From Magnetospirillum aberrantis SpK (lineage in GTDB: Bacteria > Pseudomonadota > Alphaproteobacteria > Rhodospirillales > Magnetospirillaceae), in assembly GCF_011022235.1 (NCBI RefSeq), contig NZ_JAAIYP010000044.1, positions 62,001 through 126,000 of the forward strand: a stretch of 64,000 bases of DNA. Reading direction: 5' to 3'. This document shows, piece by piece, positions 53,275-61,131 of the stretch. The position numbers and the translations under genes were made by a program. Each line of letters starts with the position of its first letter. Position 1 is the stretch's first letter. The notes under the pieces were generated by a model. The model did no database searches. It had not been told where the DNA came from and worked only from the letters and a program-made list of their open reading frames with translations.

Positions 53275-54891
53275 ATGCCCCTTACCCCCGACCTTCGGCG
53301 CGGCATTGATGAAATCCGCAACTACCTCTATGGCGGCGGCTTCCCGGACCCGCTGAACAACGCTGAACAGCTTTCGTTCTTCTTCTTCTTCTATCTCGTG
53401 GAAGGGATGGACGCCGACAACCTGATGCGGGCAAGGGCGACCAAGCGCGACTACACCTCAATGTTCGCGGGTGAGTGGGCCATCAAGAATCCCCTCAATG
53501 CTCCTGGACAGGCCAAGGTGCCCGCCGAGCGGATGAAGTGGTCACAGTGGAATGTGATGGCCGGTGAAACCCTGGTGCGGTGGGTTCGCGACGAGGTGTT
53601 TCCATTCTTCACCGATGTGGCCGAGCGGTCGGCGATGAACTTTATGACCGGCGCGCGACTGGGCATTGATGAGCCGACCGTGCTCACCCAGGTGGTCGGC
53701 CTGATTGATAAGCTGCGGCTGGACGAGGCCGATGCCGACACCAAGGGCGACCTGTTTGAATATGTGCTGAAGCAGGTCAAGCAGGCCGGTGAACTGGGCC
53801 AGTTCCGCACCCCGCGCCACATCATCCGCGCCATCGTTGAGATGGTGGACCCCAGGGTAACGGAGACCATCTACGACCCGGCTGCGGGCACGGCGGGCTT
53901 CCTGGTGGCTGCCTACAATCACATCCGGCTCGCCAACTCCTCCCCTGCGGGCATCTTTGAGGCAGAACTGGACGGCAAGATGGTGAAGCGTGGCTGGGGC
54001 GACAAGCTCTCGGCGGCGATGACCAACAAGCTCTCCAATGCCACGTTCTATGGCAACGACGTTGACCCCAAGATGGTCCGCCTTGCCACGATGAACCTGA
54101 CCCTGCGCGGGCTGCCCAATGTCCAAATCCTCAAGCGCAATGCGCTGACGACCACGATGGAGCGCACAGAGAAGGCCGAGCTTGGCCTTCCGTTGGACGG
54201 CTACGATGTGGTGCTGGCGAATCCGCCGTTCTCGGGCAAGCTGGACAAGGACCGGGTGGTGGACGATGTGAAGGTGGGCGCCTCCACCGCCACCGAAATC
54301 CTCTTCCTCAAGTATATGCTGAACTCGCTGAAGGAAGGCGGGCGCTGCGGCGTGGTCGTGCCCGAGGGCGTGCTGTTCGGCAGCACCGGAGCGCACAAGG
54401 AACTGCGCCGCCAACTGGTGGAGAACAACACCGTGGAGGCGGTGATGAGCCTGCCCGGCGGCGTCTTCCAGCCCTATTCGGGCGTGAAGACCTCCGTGCT
54501 TCTGTTCCGCAAGGGCGGCACCACCGACAAGGTGCTGTTCCTTCACGCCGACGCGGACGGCTACAAGCTGGACGCTAATCACGACACCCCGGTGGATGCC
54601 GACGACTTGCCGGTGCTGGTGGACGCCTATCAGCGCCGTGGCGATCTGTGGGGCGAATGGGAGGCACGCGACGAAAGCGCGGAATGGTCGGAGAAGTGGT
54701 GGTTCGCTGGCCTGGATGCCGTCCGCGCCGCCGACTTCAATCTCTCGGCGGGTCGGTATCGGCCTCAATCCCAGGCCCAGGTGGAGCACCGCGATCCGTT
54801 GGAACTGCTGGACGAGCTTCGCGCCATTGAAGGGGATATCCTGTCGGAACTGGACGCCCTGGCGGACAAGCTGCGGGAGCGGGTGGCTTGA
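53275..54891 (+). CDS. hsdM: type I modification methyltransferase (HsdM)
   Basis: 538-aa N6-adenine methyltransferase. HsdM_N helical domain (residues 1-140), SAM motif YDPAAGTAGFLV, and catalytic NPPF (ANPPFSGKL). It should protect the host from the linked HsdR. The stop overlaps the hsdS start (TGATG). Confidence 0.96.
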   Translation: MPLTPDLRRGIDEIRNYLYGGGFPDPLNNAEQLSFFFFFYLVEGMDADNLMRARATKRDYTSMFAGEWAIKNPLNAPGQAKVPAERMKWSQWNVMAGETLVRWVRDEVFPFFTDVAERSAMNFMTGARLGIDEPTVLTQVVGLIDKLRLDEADADTKGDLFEYVLKQVKQAGELGQFRTPRHIIRAIVEMVDPRVTETIYDPAAGTAGFLVAAYNHIRLANSSPAGIFEAELDGKMVKRGWGDKLSAAMTNKLSNATFYGNDVDPKMVRLATMNLTLRGLPNVQILKRNALTTTMERTEKAELGLPLDGYDVVLANPPFSGKLDKDRVVDDVKVGASTATEILFLKYMLNSLKEGGRCGVVVPEGVLFGSTGAHKELRRQLVENNTVEAVMSLPGGVFQPYSGVKTSVLLFRKGGTTDKVLFLHADADGYKLDANHDTPVDADDLPVLVDAYQRRGDLWGEWEARDESAEWSEKWWFAGLDAVRAADFNLSAGRYRPQSQAQVEHRDPLELLDELRAIEGDILSELDALADKLRERVA

Positions 54892-56093
54892 TGACTGCGA
54901 TCCAGCCGGTTGCGGTTGCCACGGTTCCCCTGCGGGAAGTGGCGACGATCTACAGCGGCGGAACCCCCAGCAAAGCAAACGCCTCGTTCTGGGTGGGCGA
55001 TATTCCCTGGGTTTCCCCGAAGGATATGGGCGAGGACCGCATTTCCGATGCCGAGGACCACATTTCAGCAGACGCGGTGGAGGGATCGGCGACGAAACTT
55101 GTCCCCACGGCCAGCATCCTGGTTGTGGTGCGTTCGGGTATTCTGGTCAGAAAGCTGCCCATCGGGTTAACCACTCGCCCGGTCGCCTTCAACCAAGACA
55201 TCAAGGCCCTGGTGGTTGACGAAACCAGGTTCTTGCCAGAGTTCATTTTCTGGCTCTTGCGCGCGGCGGAACCGCGTGCCCTGGTCGTGGGCGTCAAGAA
55301 GGGCGCGACCGTCCACAGTCTGTCTGCGGGCTACCTGGAAAGCATTCCCGTTCCGGTTCTGCCCTTGGACGAGCAGCGCCACATCGTGGACATCCTCAAT
55401 CACGCGGCCAGCATCCGGCGGCTGCGGGAGGAGGCACGGGCCAAGGCGCGCGACATCATCCCGGCGCTGTTCGTGGATATGTTCGGCGACCCGGCCACGA
55501 ACCCCAAGGGGTGGCCTGTCTCCAGATTGGACGCAGAGGTTAGTTTCGTCAGCGGAGCAACCCCCTCCAAGCAAGAGCCGCGATATTGGGCTGATGGTAC
55601 GCCCTGGGTTTCTGCCAAGGATATGAAAGCTGACCCAATCGTGGCCGCTGAAGACGAGGTTTCTGATGCGGCCTTTGCTGAAACGAACCTAAAACTGATA
55701 CCAGCCGGATCAGTCCTCATCGTGGTGCGGGGAATGATCCTTGCCCACACCATACCGATCCGTGTGAATGCGGTTCCGGTGGCGATCAACCAGGACCTCA
55801 AAGCGATGTTGCCGAAGCCGGGAATGAGCGAACAGTTCATCCGGTGGTGCCTTCAGTGCCTCCATAACCATCTGCTCGCGAAGATTTCCACTGCGGCGCA
55901 CGGCACCAAGAAGCTTGAGATGGATGTGCTAACGGCCTTACCTATCCCCGCCCCCCCTGTGCCTCTCCAGCAAGAGTTCGCCCAGCGCGTGGCCGAGGTG
56001 GAGGGCATTTCGTCCCTCAACGACCGCGCCACCACGGCAGCGGAACAGATGGCCCAATCGCTGTTAGCCCAGGTGTTCGGGCAGACCGCATAA
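54891..56093 (+). CDS. hsdS: type I specificity subunit (HsdS)
   Basis: 400 aa with two target-recognition domains, each opening with the same pattern: VATIYSGGTPSKANASFW at about 15 and VSFVSGATPSKQEPRYW at about 215. Each is followed by a helical spacer (LDEQRHIVDILNHAASIRRLREEA; PLQQEFAQRVAEVEGI). Both halves are intact, so it should read a bipartite DNA site; the sequence cannot be predicted. Translationally coupled to hsdM. Confidence 0.95.
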   Translation: MTAIQPVAVATVPLREVATIYSGGTPSKANASFWVGDIPWVSPKDMGEDRISDAEDHISADAVEGSATKLVPTASILVVVRSGILVRKLPIGLTTRPVAFNQDIKALVVDETRFLPEFIFWLLRAAEPRALVVGVKKGATVHSLSAGYLESIPVPVLPLDEQRHIVDILNHAASIRRLREEARAKARDIIPALFVDMFGDPATNPKGWPVSRLDAEVSFVSGATPSKQEPRYWADGTPWVSAKDMKADPIVAAEDEVSDAAFAETNLKLIPAGSVLIVVRGMILAHTIPIRVNAVPVAINQDLKAMLPKPGMSEQFIRWCLQCLHNHLLAKISTAAHGTKKLEMDVLTALPIPAPPVPLQQEFAQRVAEVEGISSLNDRATTAAEQMAQSLLAQVFGQTA

Positions 56094-56229
56094 CGTATTC
56101 TCCGTAGACACCCGAGGCGGCGATGACGGACCTGGACGCGGTGGAGATGACGGCGCGCCAATGGGTGGGGATTTGCGTCCAATCCGGGGCTGGCTGGCCG
56201 AAATGGTCCACCAAACCGCCTGATCGCCG

Positions 56230-56598
56230 TTACGGCTGGGATCGGCGGCTTTTGCGGCGCTGTTTGTCCAGCAGTCCGATCATCCCCGCCACCAACTCCA
56301 TTTCGTTGTCGGGCAGCCGTCTGGCGGCAGCCGCCACGATGGCGGCGTTCTGGGAATGGGGATCGGCTTCCGGCTGGTTGGACTTCACCATTTCTTCCAA
56401 TGGAACGCCCAGATGCCGGGCGAACTGATCCAGGGTGAGCAGACCAGGGATCGTCTTGCCACGCTCCATATTGGAGATGGTCTCAACGGCCTTGCCGGTC
56501 ATTTCCGCAAACTGCGCCTGCGTCAGCCCGCGCTCTTCGCGCAACTGCCGGATTCGACTCCCAATGCGTCTTCCAAGCTCCATTTCCATACCCCGCAT
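56230..56598 (-). CDS. XRE-family transcriptional regulator
   Basis: 122 aa. A Cro/CI-type HTH in residues about 10-65 (IRQLREERGLTQAQFAEMTGKAVETISNMERGKTIPGLLTL), then a short helical tail. Convergent to hsdS (136 bp apart). A CCCCGCA/TGCGGGG inverted repeat (56591-56611) covers the start codon and may be its operator or mRNA hairpin. The only TCGA of the island (56554-56557) is in this gene. The start could be ATG 56598 or 56589. Confidence 0.88.
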   Translation of the reverse strand: MRGMEMELGRRIGSRIRQLREERGLTQAQFAEMTGKAVETISNMERGKTIPGLLTLDQFARHLGVPLEEMVKSNQPEADPHSQNAAIVAAAARRLPDNEMELVAGMIGLLDKQRRKSRRSQP

Positions 56599-56724
56599 TC
56601 TCTGTGCGGGGCGTGTTGGAGCCTATTGACACAATCATACGGATTTTTACCTGAGCCTCATTGGGGCGTCAGAACCCCATTATCCCTTCATATCCACCGT
56701 AGAATGACGCAGATTGCCGGGCTG

Positions 56725-56747
56725 AACTTGATGTGATAGATCAAGTT
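56725..56747. promoter_or_regulatory. perfect 8-bp inverted repeat, candidate operator
   Basis: AACTTGAT (56725-56732) and ATCAAGTT (56740-56747), 7 bp apart, between the XRE gene and the gene at 56822. Flanked by an 11-bp direct repeat CTCATTGGGGC (56657-56667 and 56752-56762). Spacing does not fit an FNR box. Confidence 0.5.
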
Positions 56748-56821
56748 TGTGCTCATTGGGGCTGCCCAAGTGACTTGCTCACGCGGTCGGTGGGGCGGCA
56801 CGGCCTGTGGAGAGGGGAACG

Positions 56822-57442
56822 ATGAAGAACATACTGGCATTCCTGCTGCTGATGGGCGTGATCGCCCTTCTGGTCAAGTTTTCGGGGCAGATTGCCTTCG
56901 TGCTTGCCTTCGCACTGGTGATCTTCATCGGCTATCTCCAGAAAGGAAACGTCACCAACGAAAGACTGGTCAAGAATCGTAGGGGCTTTCAGGTAGGCGC
57001 GGGCATCGTCGCGGCTCTGCTCTTCGTCTTCAGCGCGAATATGAAGATTGAAGCTTCTAGAGAGAAGGAAGCTGCCGCTGTGGCGGAACAGCAAAAGCAG
57101 AGCGCGGACGCGGCCAAGAAGGAGGCCGAGCAGCAAGAGAAGTTGGTGAAGGCCAAGGAGATGGCGGCGAAATGGGGCATCACGCCCGAGCAGTATCTTG
57201 CCGCCGATGAAAGGAGCTATGCCGCTTGGGGCGCTTGCCAGCAGGAGGCGCGGAAGGCGGTTCCGGGATCACAAACTAACTGGACGCCCCAGTTCGGATG
57301 GACCACCTCGGATGGCAACGTGATTAAGATTCACGGCACGGACATCACTCTTGACCTGGGGCGCGGTCAGAAGCAGCCAGTCTATTACAACTGCGCCTAC
57401 ACCATCGCCACCGGCAAGGCCGAGATTGAAAGCGTCCAGTAA
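56822..57442 (+). CDS. membrane protein with coiled-coil and C-terminal domain, 206 aa
   Basis: Three hydrophobic segments (about 4-20, 23-41, 57-72), a charged Ala/Glu/Lys coiled coil (75-120), and a C-terminal domain with two Cys (GACQQEA, YYNCAYT). Topology uncertain; the last domain is probably outside the membrane. GGAGAGGGGAACG precedes the ATG. The next gene, encoding an exported protein, starts 10 bp later, so they form a pair. No family recognised. Confidence 0.65.
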   Translation: MKNILAFLLLMGVIALLVKFSGQIAFVLAFALVIFIGYLQKGNVTNERLVKNRRGFQVGAGIVAALLFVFSANMKIEASREKEAAAVAEQQKQSADAAKKEAEQQEKLVKAKEMAAKWGITPEQYLAADERSYAAWGACQQEARKAVPGSQTNWTPQFGWTTSDGNVIKIHGTDITLDLGRGQKQPVYYNCAYTIATGKAEIESVQ

Positions 57443-57452
57443 GGCTGGGACG

Positions 57453-57968
57453 ATGATCCGCTCCGCCGTTGCCGCGCTGCTTCTGGGCGCTCTGACGACT
57501 GCCCCATCCTCGGCGTTTGCCGATATGTATGGCTTTCCCAATGGGGGCTACACCCCGACGCCGGAACAGCGCGCCCAGCAGCAACGCGCCCTTGAGATGA
57601 AGCGGAAGGTGACGGAGTGCGACGGCCTGCGCCAACAGGTCGTCCGCACCGTCAATACCTGGGTCAATCAGGTCTATGCGAACAGCTACGATATGTCGGA
57701 CCAGGGCTGGGTCCAGCACAACAGCCGGGAAATCTTTATGAGGGATACCCGTGAGGAGATGGCGCGGTTCCAGGAGGCGATGCGACAACTGACCTATGGT
57801 GAGGTTGATGTGTCGGCCTGTCAGGCCACGGCAGCCCGCTATCGCGGCTACGTGGAGTGCTATTTCACCAACACGATGAACAACGAGCCGCGCAGGAATC
57901 GCTCGGATTGCGGCAGCGACCTGTATTCCACGTTCGTGAATCCCGACCTCTATTACCCACCCGATTGA
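57453..57968 (+). CDS. hypothetical exported protein, 171 aa
   Basis: Signal peptide (MIRSAVAALLLGALTTAPSSAFA) followed by a helical domain with four Cys (TECDGL, SACQAT, VECYF, SDCGSD) that could form disulfides in the periplasm. Ends in YYPPD. Follows the membrane-protein gene by 10 bp and likely acts with it. Function unknown. Confidence 0.65.
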   Translation: MIRSAVAALLLGALTTAPSSAFADMYGFPNGGYTPTPEQRAQQQRALEMKRKVTECDGLRQQVVRTVNTWVNQVYANSYDMSDQGWVQHNSREIFMRDTREEMARFQEAMRQLTYGEVDVSACQATAARYRGYVECYFTNTMNNEPRRNRSDCGSDLYSTFVNPDLYYPPD

Positions 57969-58992
57969 TCGGGCGGGAGTCTTCTTGGCATACAAATGGG
58001 CCTGTTCCGGCCCGTCATCGGCGCTACCGGGGTAGCATCGGGGTGATCGCGCGGGTTCCCCTCGCTCCAGTTCCTTCACCTACCCAATGGGAACCCCATA
58101 GGGGAAATGGTAACCCGGCTCCGTCGCACAAGCGTGAGCGCGAGCGAGCGCCAGCGACAAGGAGCCGGATGTTGCTGCTGGTGGCGAAGCCAGCAGCGGC
58201 AACGGGCGTCAGCCCTGACTCCACGCACAAGGAGCAGCAAGAAGTCCAAGGAGAGCAATAGGTCCAACAAGGGCTTGGTCTCGTGAAGCGGCTGTGCTGT
58301 CGCACATCCGGCGATTTTCGCTCGCTCTCGCTTGCGCTCGGCTGACGCTCAATCGCGGATTTCTTGAGATTTGCGTTTCTGATTGATAGCAGAGGTTTGC
58401 TGCGAATAGCTCAATCCCCCCCATTGATGAGACCGGGCATAAAGAGGCCAGCCAGGGGCCTCGCCTATCTCATCAATGAGGGGGATGTAAGCTGGAGGGT
58501 GTCTCTGATCTGACCCTTCGGCCTGCTGCTTGCTCGTCCTTTGGTTATTCACCCGGCTGGCGGTTATCCTGTACCAGCCGTGGGGACGGTCATCCGGTCT
58601 TGCGACCACAACGGTTGTGCTTGCGCACGCCACGCCACAGAGCAATCAAGCGTCTACCCTGCGGCGTGAATGGACAGACGCTATCTGCCCATTTCATTTG
58701 CTCCCCACCAGCAGTGGAGAGACCCCTTTCGCTGATGAACCATCAGCCCGGCGCTCGCAACCTCGGTATCCAATATGGGCCGATGAGGTCGGTATGTCTC
58801 CGGTCATTGCTCTACTCAACTACCATAATGGTGTCCGCCGTGCTCGGGCGGAATGGGGTGGAGGAACCCCGTCGCTGCTCCTGTAGAGTTTGGTAAAGGT
58901 ATTTATCACAGAGCCGCCAAAACACATCAAAATCGCCCCAAACAAGGCGATTCGCCCCTTCACGGATAAATATCCGAGAAAGGAGGTGTCCA
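57969..58992. other. 1-kb structured region without convincing genes
   Basis: No ORF here has a good ribosome site and sensible protein. Many strong inverted repeats are visible: CCGGCTCC/GGAGCCGG (58115-58122 with 58161-58168) continued by GTCGC/GCGAC; GCTGCTGG/CCAGCAGC (58174-58181 with 58190-58197); CATTGATGAGA/TCTCATCAATG (58422-58432 with 58468-58478) enclosing GAGGCC/GGCCTC; AATCGCC/GGCGATT (58931-58952); and CGGATA/TATCCG (58963-58976) just before the next gene. Candidate structured RNA(s), transfer or replication origin, or long regulatory leader. Confidence 0.55.
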
Positions 58993-59292
58993 ATGACACA
59001 AACTGTTGATCTTTATGACGCGCTCTACTGGTTCCTCGCCAGCCAGCGCATCTGCCAATCCAAGAGCGACTTCGCTCGTCGCTTCTTCAGGTGCTCCCCT
59101 GGTTACTGGCGTAACCGCGAAAGCGCCGAGACCAAGCCATCGCTCGCTGCCGCGATGCGCCTGCTGGGTGAACTGGAGAAGCTGGCTGAGACCACCCCAC
59201 TGGCTGATCCCACGACCGCCACTCTTAGGGAGTTCGTGGTCAAGGTTCGTGCCGACATCCAGGACCGCGTTGAGGGAGGTGCCCAATGTTGA
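58993..59292 (+). CDS. small HTH-like protein, DUF6626-like, 99 aa
   Basis: The pattern SKSDFARRFFRCSPGYWRNRES...KPSLAAAMRLLGELEKL suggests a small helix-turn-helix-like fold; the next gene encodes a divergent paralogue. Strong ribosome site AAAGGAGG before ATG 58993, 16 bp after a CGGATA/TATCCG dyad that may be autoregulatory. First of four overlapping genes. The DUF assignment is tentative. Confidence 0.65.
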   Translation: MTQTVDLYDALYWFLASQRICQSKSDFARRFFRCSPGYWRNRESAETKPSLAAAMRLLGELEKLAETTPLADPTTATLREFVVKVRADIQDRVEGGAQC

Positions 59293-59603
59293 GTTGGGAC
59301 GACCTGATGCGCGCCTGCCGTGCCACCAAGGTGGCCGAAACCCAAGAGCAGATGAGTGATCTGATGGGCAAGCGCCCATCCTATGTCCGTTCATTGAAAG
59401 CACGCGGCAAGCAGCCAAGCGTGGACTCAATGGCTCAACTCCATACCCGGCTGACGGAACTGGAGGACGAGTTCAGAGACCTGATCGTGTTCGGGTTTGA
59501 TGCCTCAGAGTCGCGGAAGGTCGCCCACCGGATGGTGGCCGAGTTTAGGGATGGTGTGTTCCGCGACATCACCGCCCGCTGCCGCAAGGGAGGCGCAAAA
59601 TGA
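59286..59603 (+). CDS. small HTH-like protein, paralogue of the preceding gene, 105 aa
   Basis: TQEQMSDLMGKRPSYVRSLKARGKQPSVDSMAQLHTRLTEL aligns in pattern with the upstream product (TQ/SK..FS...G..PSY...K....PS...L...L). GGGAGGTGCCCA precedes its ATG, which overlaps the upstream gene by 7 bp. Its stop overlaps the next start (ATGA). Predicted DNA-binding; partner or target unknown. Confidence 0.65.
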   Translation: MLSWDDLMRACRATKVAETQEQMSDLMGKRPSYVRSLKARGKQPSVDSMAQLHTRLTELEDEFRDLIVFGFDASESRKVAHRMVAEFRDGVFRDITARCRKGGAK

Positions 59604-60139
59604 ACGCCCCAAACATCCATCTTCTGCTGTGGGATGCCGAACGTGAAGAGAATCCAGATGACAGCGCCTATGCCCAGGCGACCGATGATGGACGAGTGCT
59701 GTTCCGGCAGCTTTGGGCCAAGAACAGCCTGTCGCCCAAGATGCTGATGGATGACCCGGCCACCGACGCCGACACGACGCTAGATGGGCTGATTCGGTTC
59801 CTGCGCCATAGCGTGGCGGTAGGATACGCGGTCCAGCCCATCATCGCCGATGATGACGCGCTCCTGACCCTCAAGCTCACCGCCGACGACGAACGGCTGA
59901 TGTTCTTTCCCCAACGGATCAAAGATTCACAACCGGCTCCGCTTGAAGATGCTGCCGCCGTGATGGTGGCTGCTGCCACCATCCAGGAGATTGAGGAGGC
60001 CGAGGCCCATCTGGTGGCCCTGTATGGCCGCCTCCATCATCTCTTTAGGATCGGTGATCGTGAGCAAATCTCTCGGCTTCGGGCCGCATTGGTCCATTGC
60101 TTCTCGGGCGGCGATTTCCCCCAGGATGGTGACCAATGA
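59600..60139 (+). CDS. hypothetical protein, 179 aa, in four-gene operon
   Basis: Acidic soluble protein; N-terminus MNAPNIHLLLWDAEREENPDD, a central FRQLWAKNSLSPKMLMDDP, and a helical C-terminus rich in Ala/Glu. No domain recognised. Four-base ATGA overlaps on both sides show translational coupling, so stoichiometric co-production with its neighbours is likely. Confidence 0.65.
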   Translation: MNAPNIHLLLWDAEREENPDDSAYAQATDDGRVLFRQLWAKNSLSPKMLMDDPATDADTTLDGLIRFLRHSVAVGYAVQPIIADDDALLTLKLTADDERLMFFPQRIKDSQPAPLEDAAAVMVAAATIQEIEEAEAHLVALYGRLHHLFRIGDREQISRLRAALVHCFSGGDFPQDGDQ

Positions 60140-60639
60140 TGCGCGTGGCCCTGGTCTCCGAGGAGATGGTTGTAGCCGACGATTCGGGCGTTTACCTCTC
60201 CATCCACGAGGGCACGCGTGAAGCCATAGAGGGCGATTGGCGCATCCCACCGACCATCACCGGCCTGATCCGCGACCGGTACGGCATCCATTTCAGGGCA
60301 GTGGGCCAGTTCCTGACCCACTACCTCGTCACCCAGGTCTGGGGCGTGGAAGGCCATCACCGACTGCTGCTGGTGGAACCGCAGGACGAAACCTTGCTGC
60401 TGCTCAGAAAAGACGAACTCACCTTCCTGTCCGAATGGCACACGACCGCAGACGAGTTCCGCAATCTGCTGGTCAGCAGCTTCCTCGCCCGAGAGGCAGA
60501 CGAAGCCGCCAAAATATGGTCCATTGCGACCCGGCGATTGGTGAAGATGGGCGAGATTGCCAATCCTGATGATGTTGAGTTGCGGCTGATGATGAGCCAG
60601 GAGCTTTATACCCGCACTTTACTGCCAGCCTGCCCTTGA
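60136..60639 (+). CDS. hypothetical protein, 167 aa, last gene of four-gene operon
   Basis: Soluble mixed alpha/beta protein (VYLSIHEGTREAIEGDWRIPPTITGLIRDRYGIHF, LLLVEPQDETLLLLRKDELTFL). No domain recognised. Its ATG overlaps the upstream stop (ATGA). Confidence 0.65.
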   Translation: MMRVALVSEEMVVADDSGVYLSIHEGTREAIEGDWRIPPTITGLIRDRYGIHFRAVGQFLTHYLVTQVWGVEGHHRLLLVEPQDETLLLLRKDELTFLSEWHTTADEFRNLLVSSFLAREADEAAKIWSIATRRLVKMGEIANPDDVELRLMMSQELYTRTLLPACP

Positions 60640-60690
60640 CAGATACAGGAGGGTGATACGATGGAAGGCTAACATTTCTGAGGCCCCATC

Positions 60691-61131
60691 GTGCTTTCCT
60701 CGCTCAACTTCACCGACGAACACCGCCCTGCCGATGCCGCCGATACGCCCATCCTCAAGGCTCGCGCTGCCGTCCTCAAAGGCATCCAGAATCAGCGGCT
60801 ATTCATCCAGGCCGCCCGCAGCGGCCAGCCCATCAATCTGACCAAGACCATCACCGGCAAGGACGGCGGCGAGCGCGTCCAGCGCCTGCGCCCCCGTAAG
60901 TGGTATTGGCGCTCCCCGCAGGGACATATCTGCTTGGAGGTGTTCTACGGCCACCGTGCCCTGCCGCTCCACGACGGCAAGACGGTGGTGGCGTGCCCCA
61001 ATCTGGACGCTCTGGAGGCTGCTCTGATAGTCATTGCCGAATCGGTGATGGCTGGGGAACTTGATGCCGCCCTGGGCGCGGCCCAGGCCACCGATAAGCG
61101 CCTGCGGGGTGGAGTCCACTCAGTCCGTTAA
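60691..61131 (+). CDS. hypothetical protein, 146 aa
   Basis: GTG start at 60691 with TGAGG upstream. Basic N-terminal half (KARAAVLKGIQNQRLFIQAARSGQPINLTK, VQRLRPRKWYWRSPQGH) suggests nucleic-acid binding; C-terminal half helical. A TTGACA at 60636 may begin its promoter. The 3' end overlaps the convergent integrase gene by 12 bp. Possibly an excisionase-like or regulatory partner of the integrase by position only. Confidence 0.55.
   Translation: MLSSLNFTDEHRPADAADTPILKARAAVLKGIQNQRLFIQAARSGQPINLTKTITGKDGGERVQRLRPRKWYWRSPQGHICLEVFYGHRALPLHDGKTVVACPNLDALEAALIVIAESVMAGELDAALGAAQATDKRLRGGVHSVR

Noticed and set aside
56725-56747. FNR/FixK-type box
   Set aside because: Half-sites TTGAT and ATCAA are 7 bp apart instead of 4.
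58530-58886. 118-aa open frame in the structured region
   Set aside because: No ribosome site, composition not protein-like, and overlapped by other open frames on both strands.
57969-58992. Retron msr-msd
   Set aside because: Hairpins are present but there is no reverse transcriptase gene anywhere in the island.
58993-59603. Toxin-antitoxin pair
   Set aside because: The two products look like paralogues with no toxin fold I recognise; kept as an unknown operon instead.
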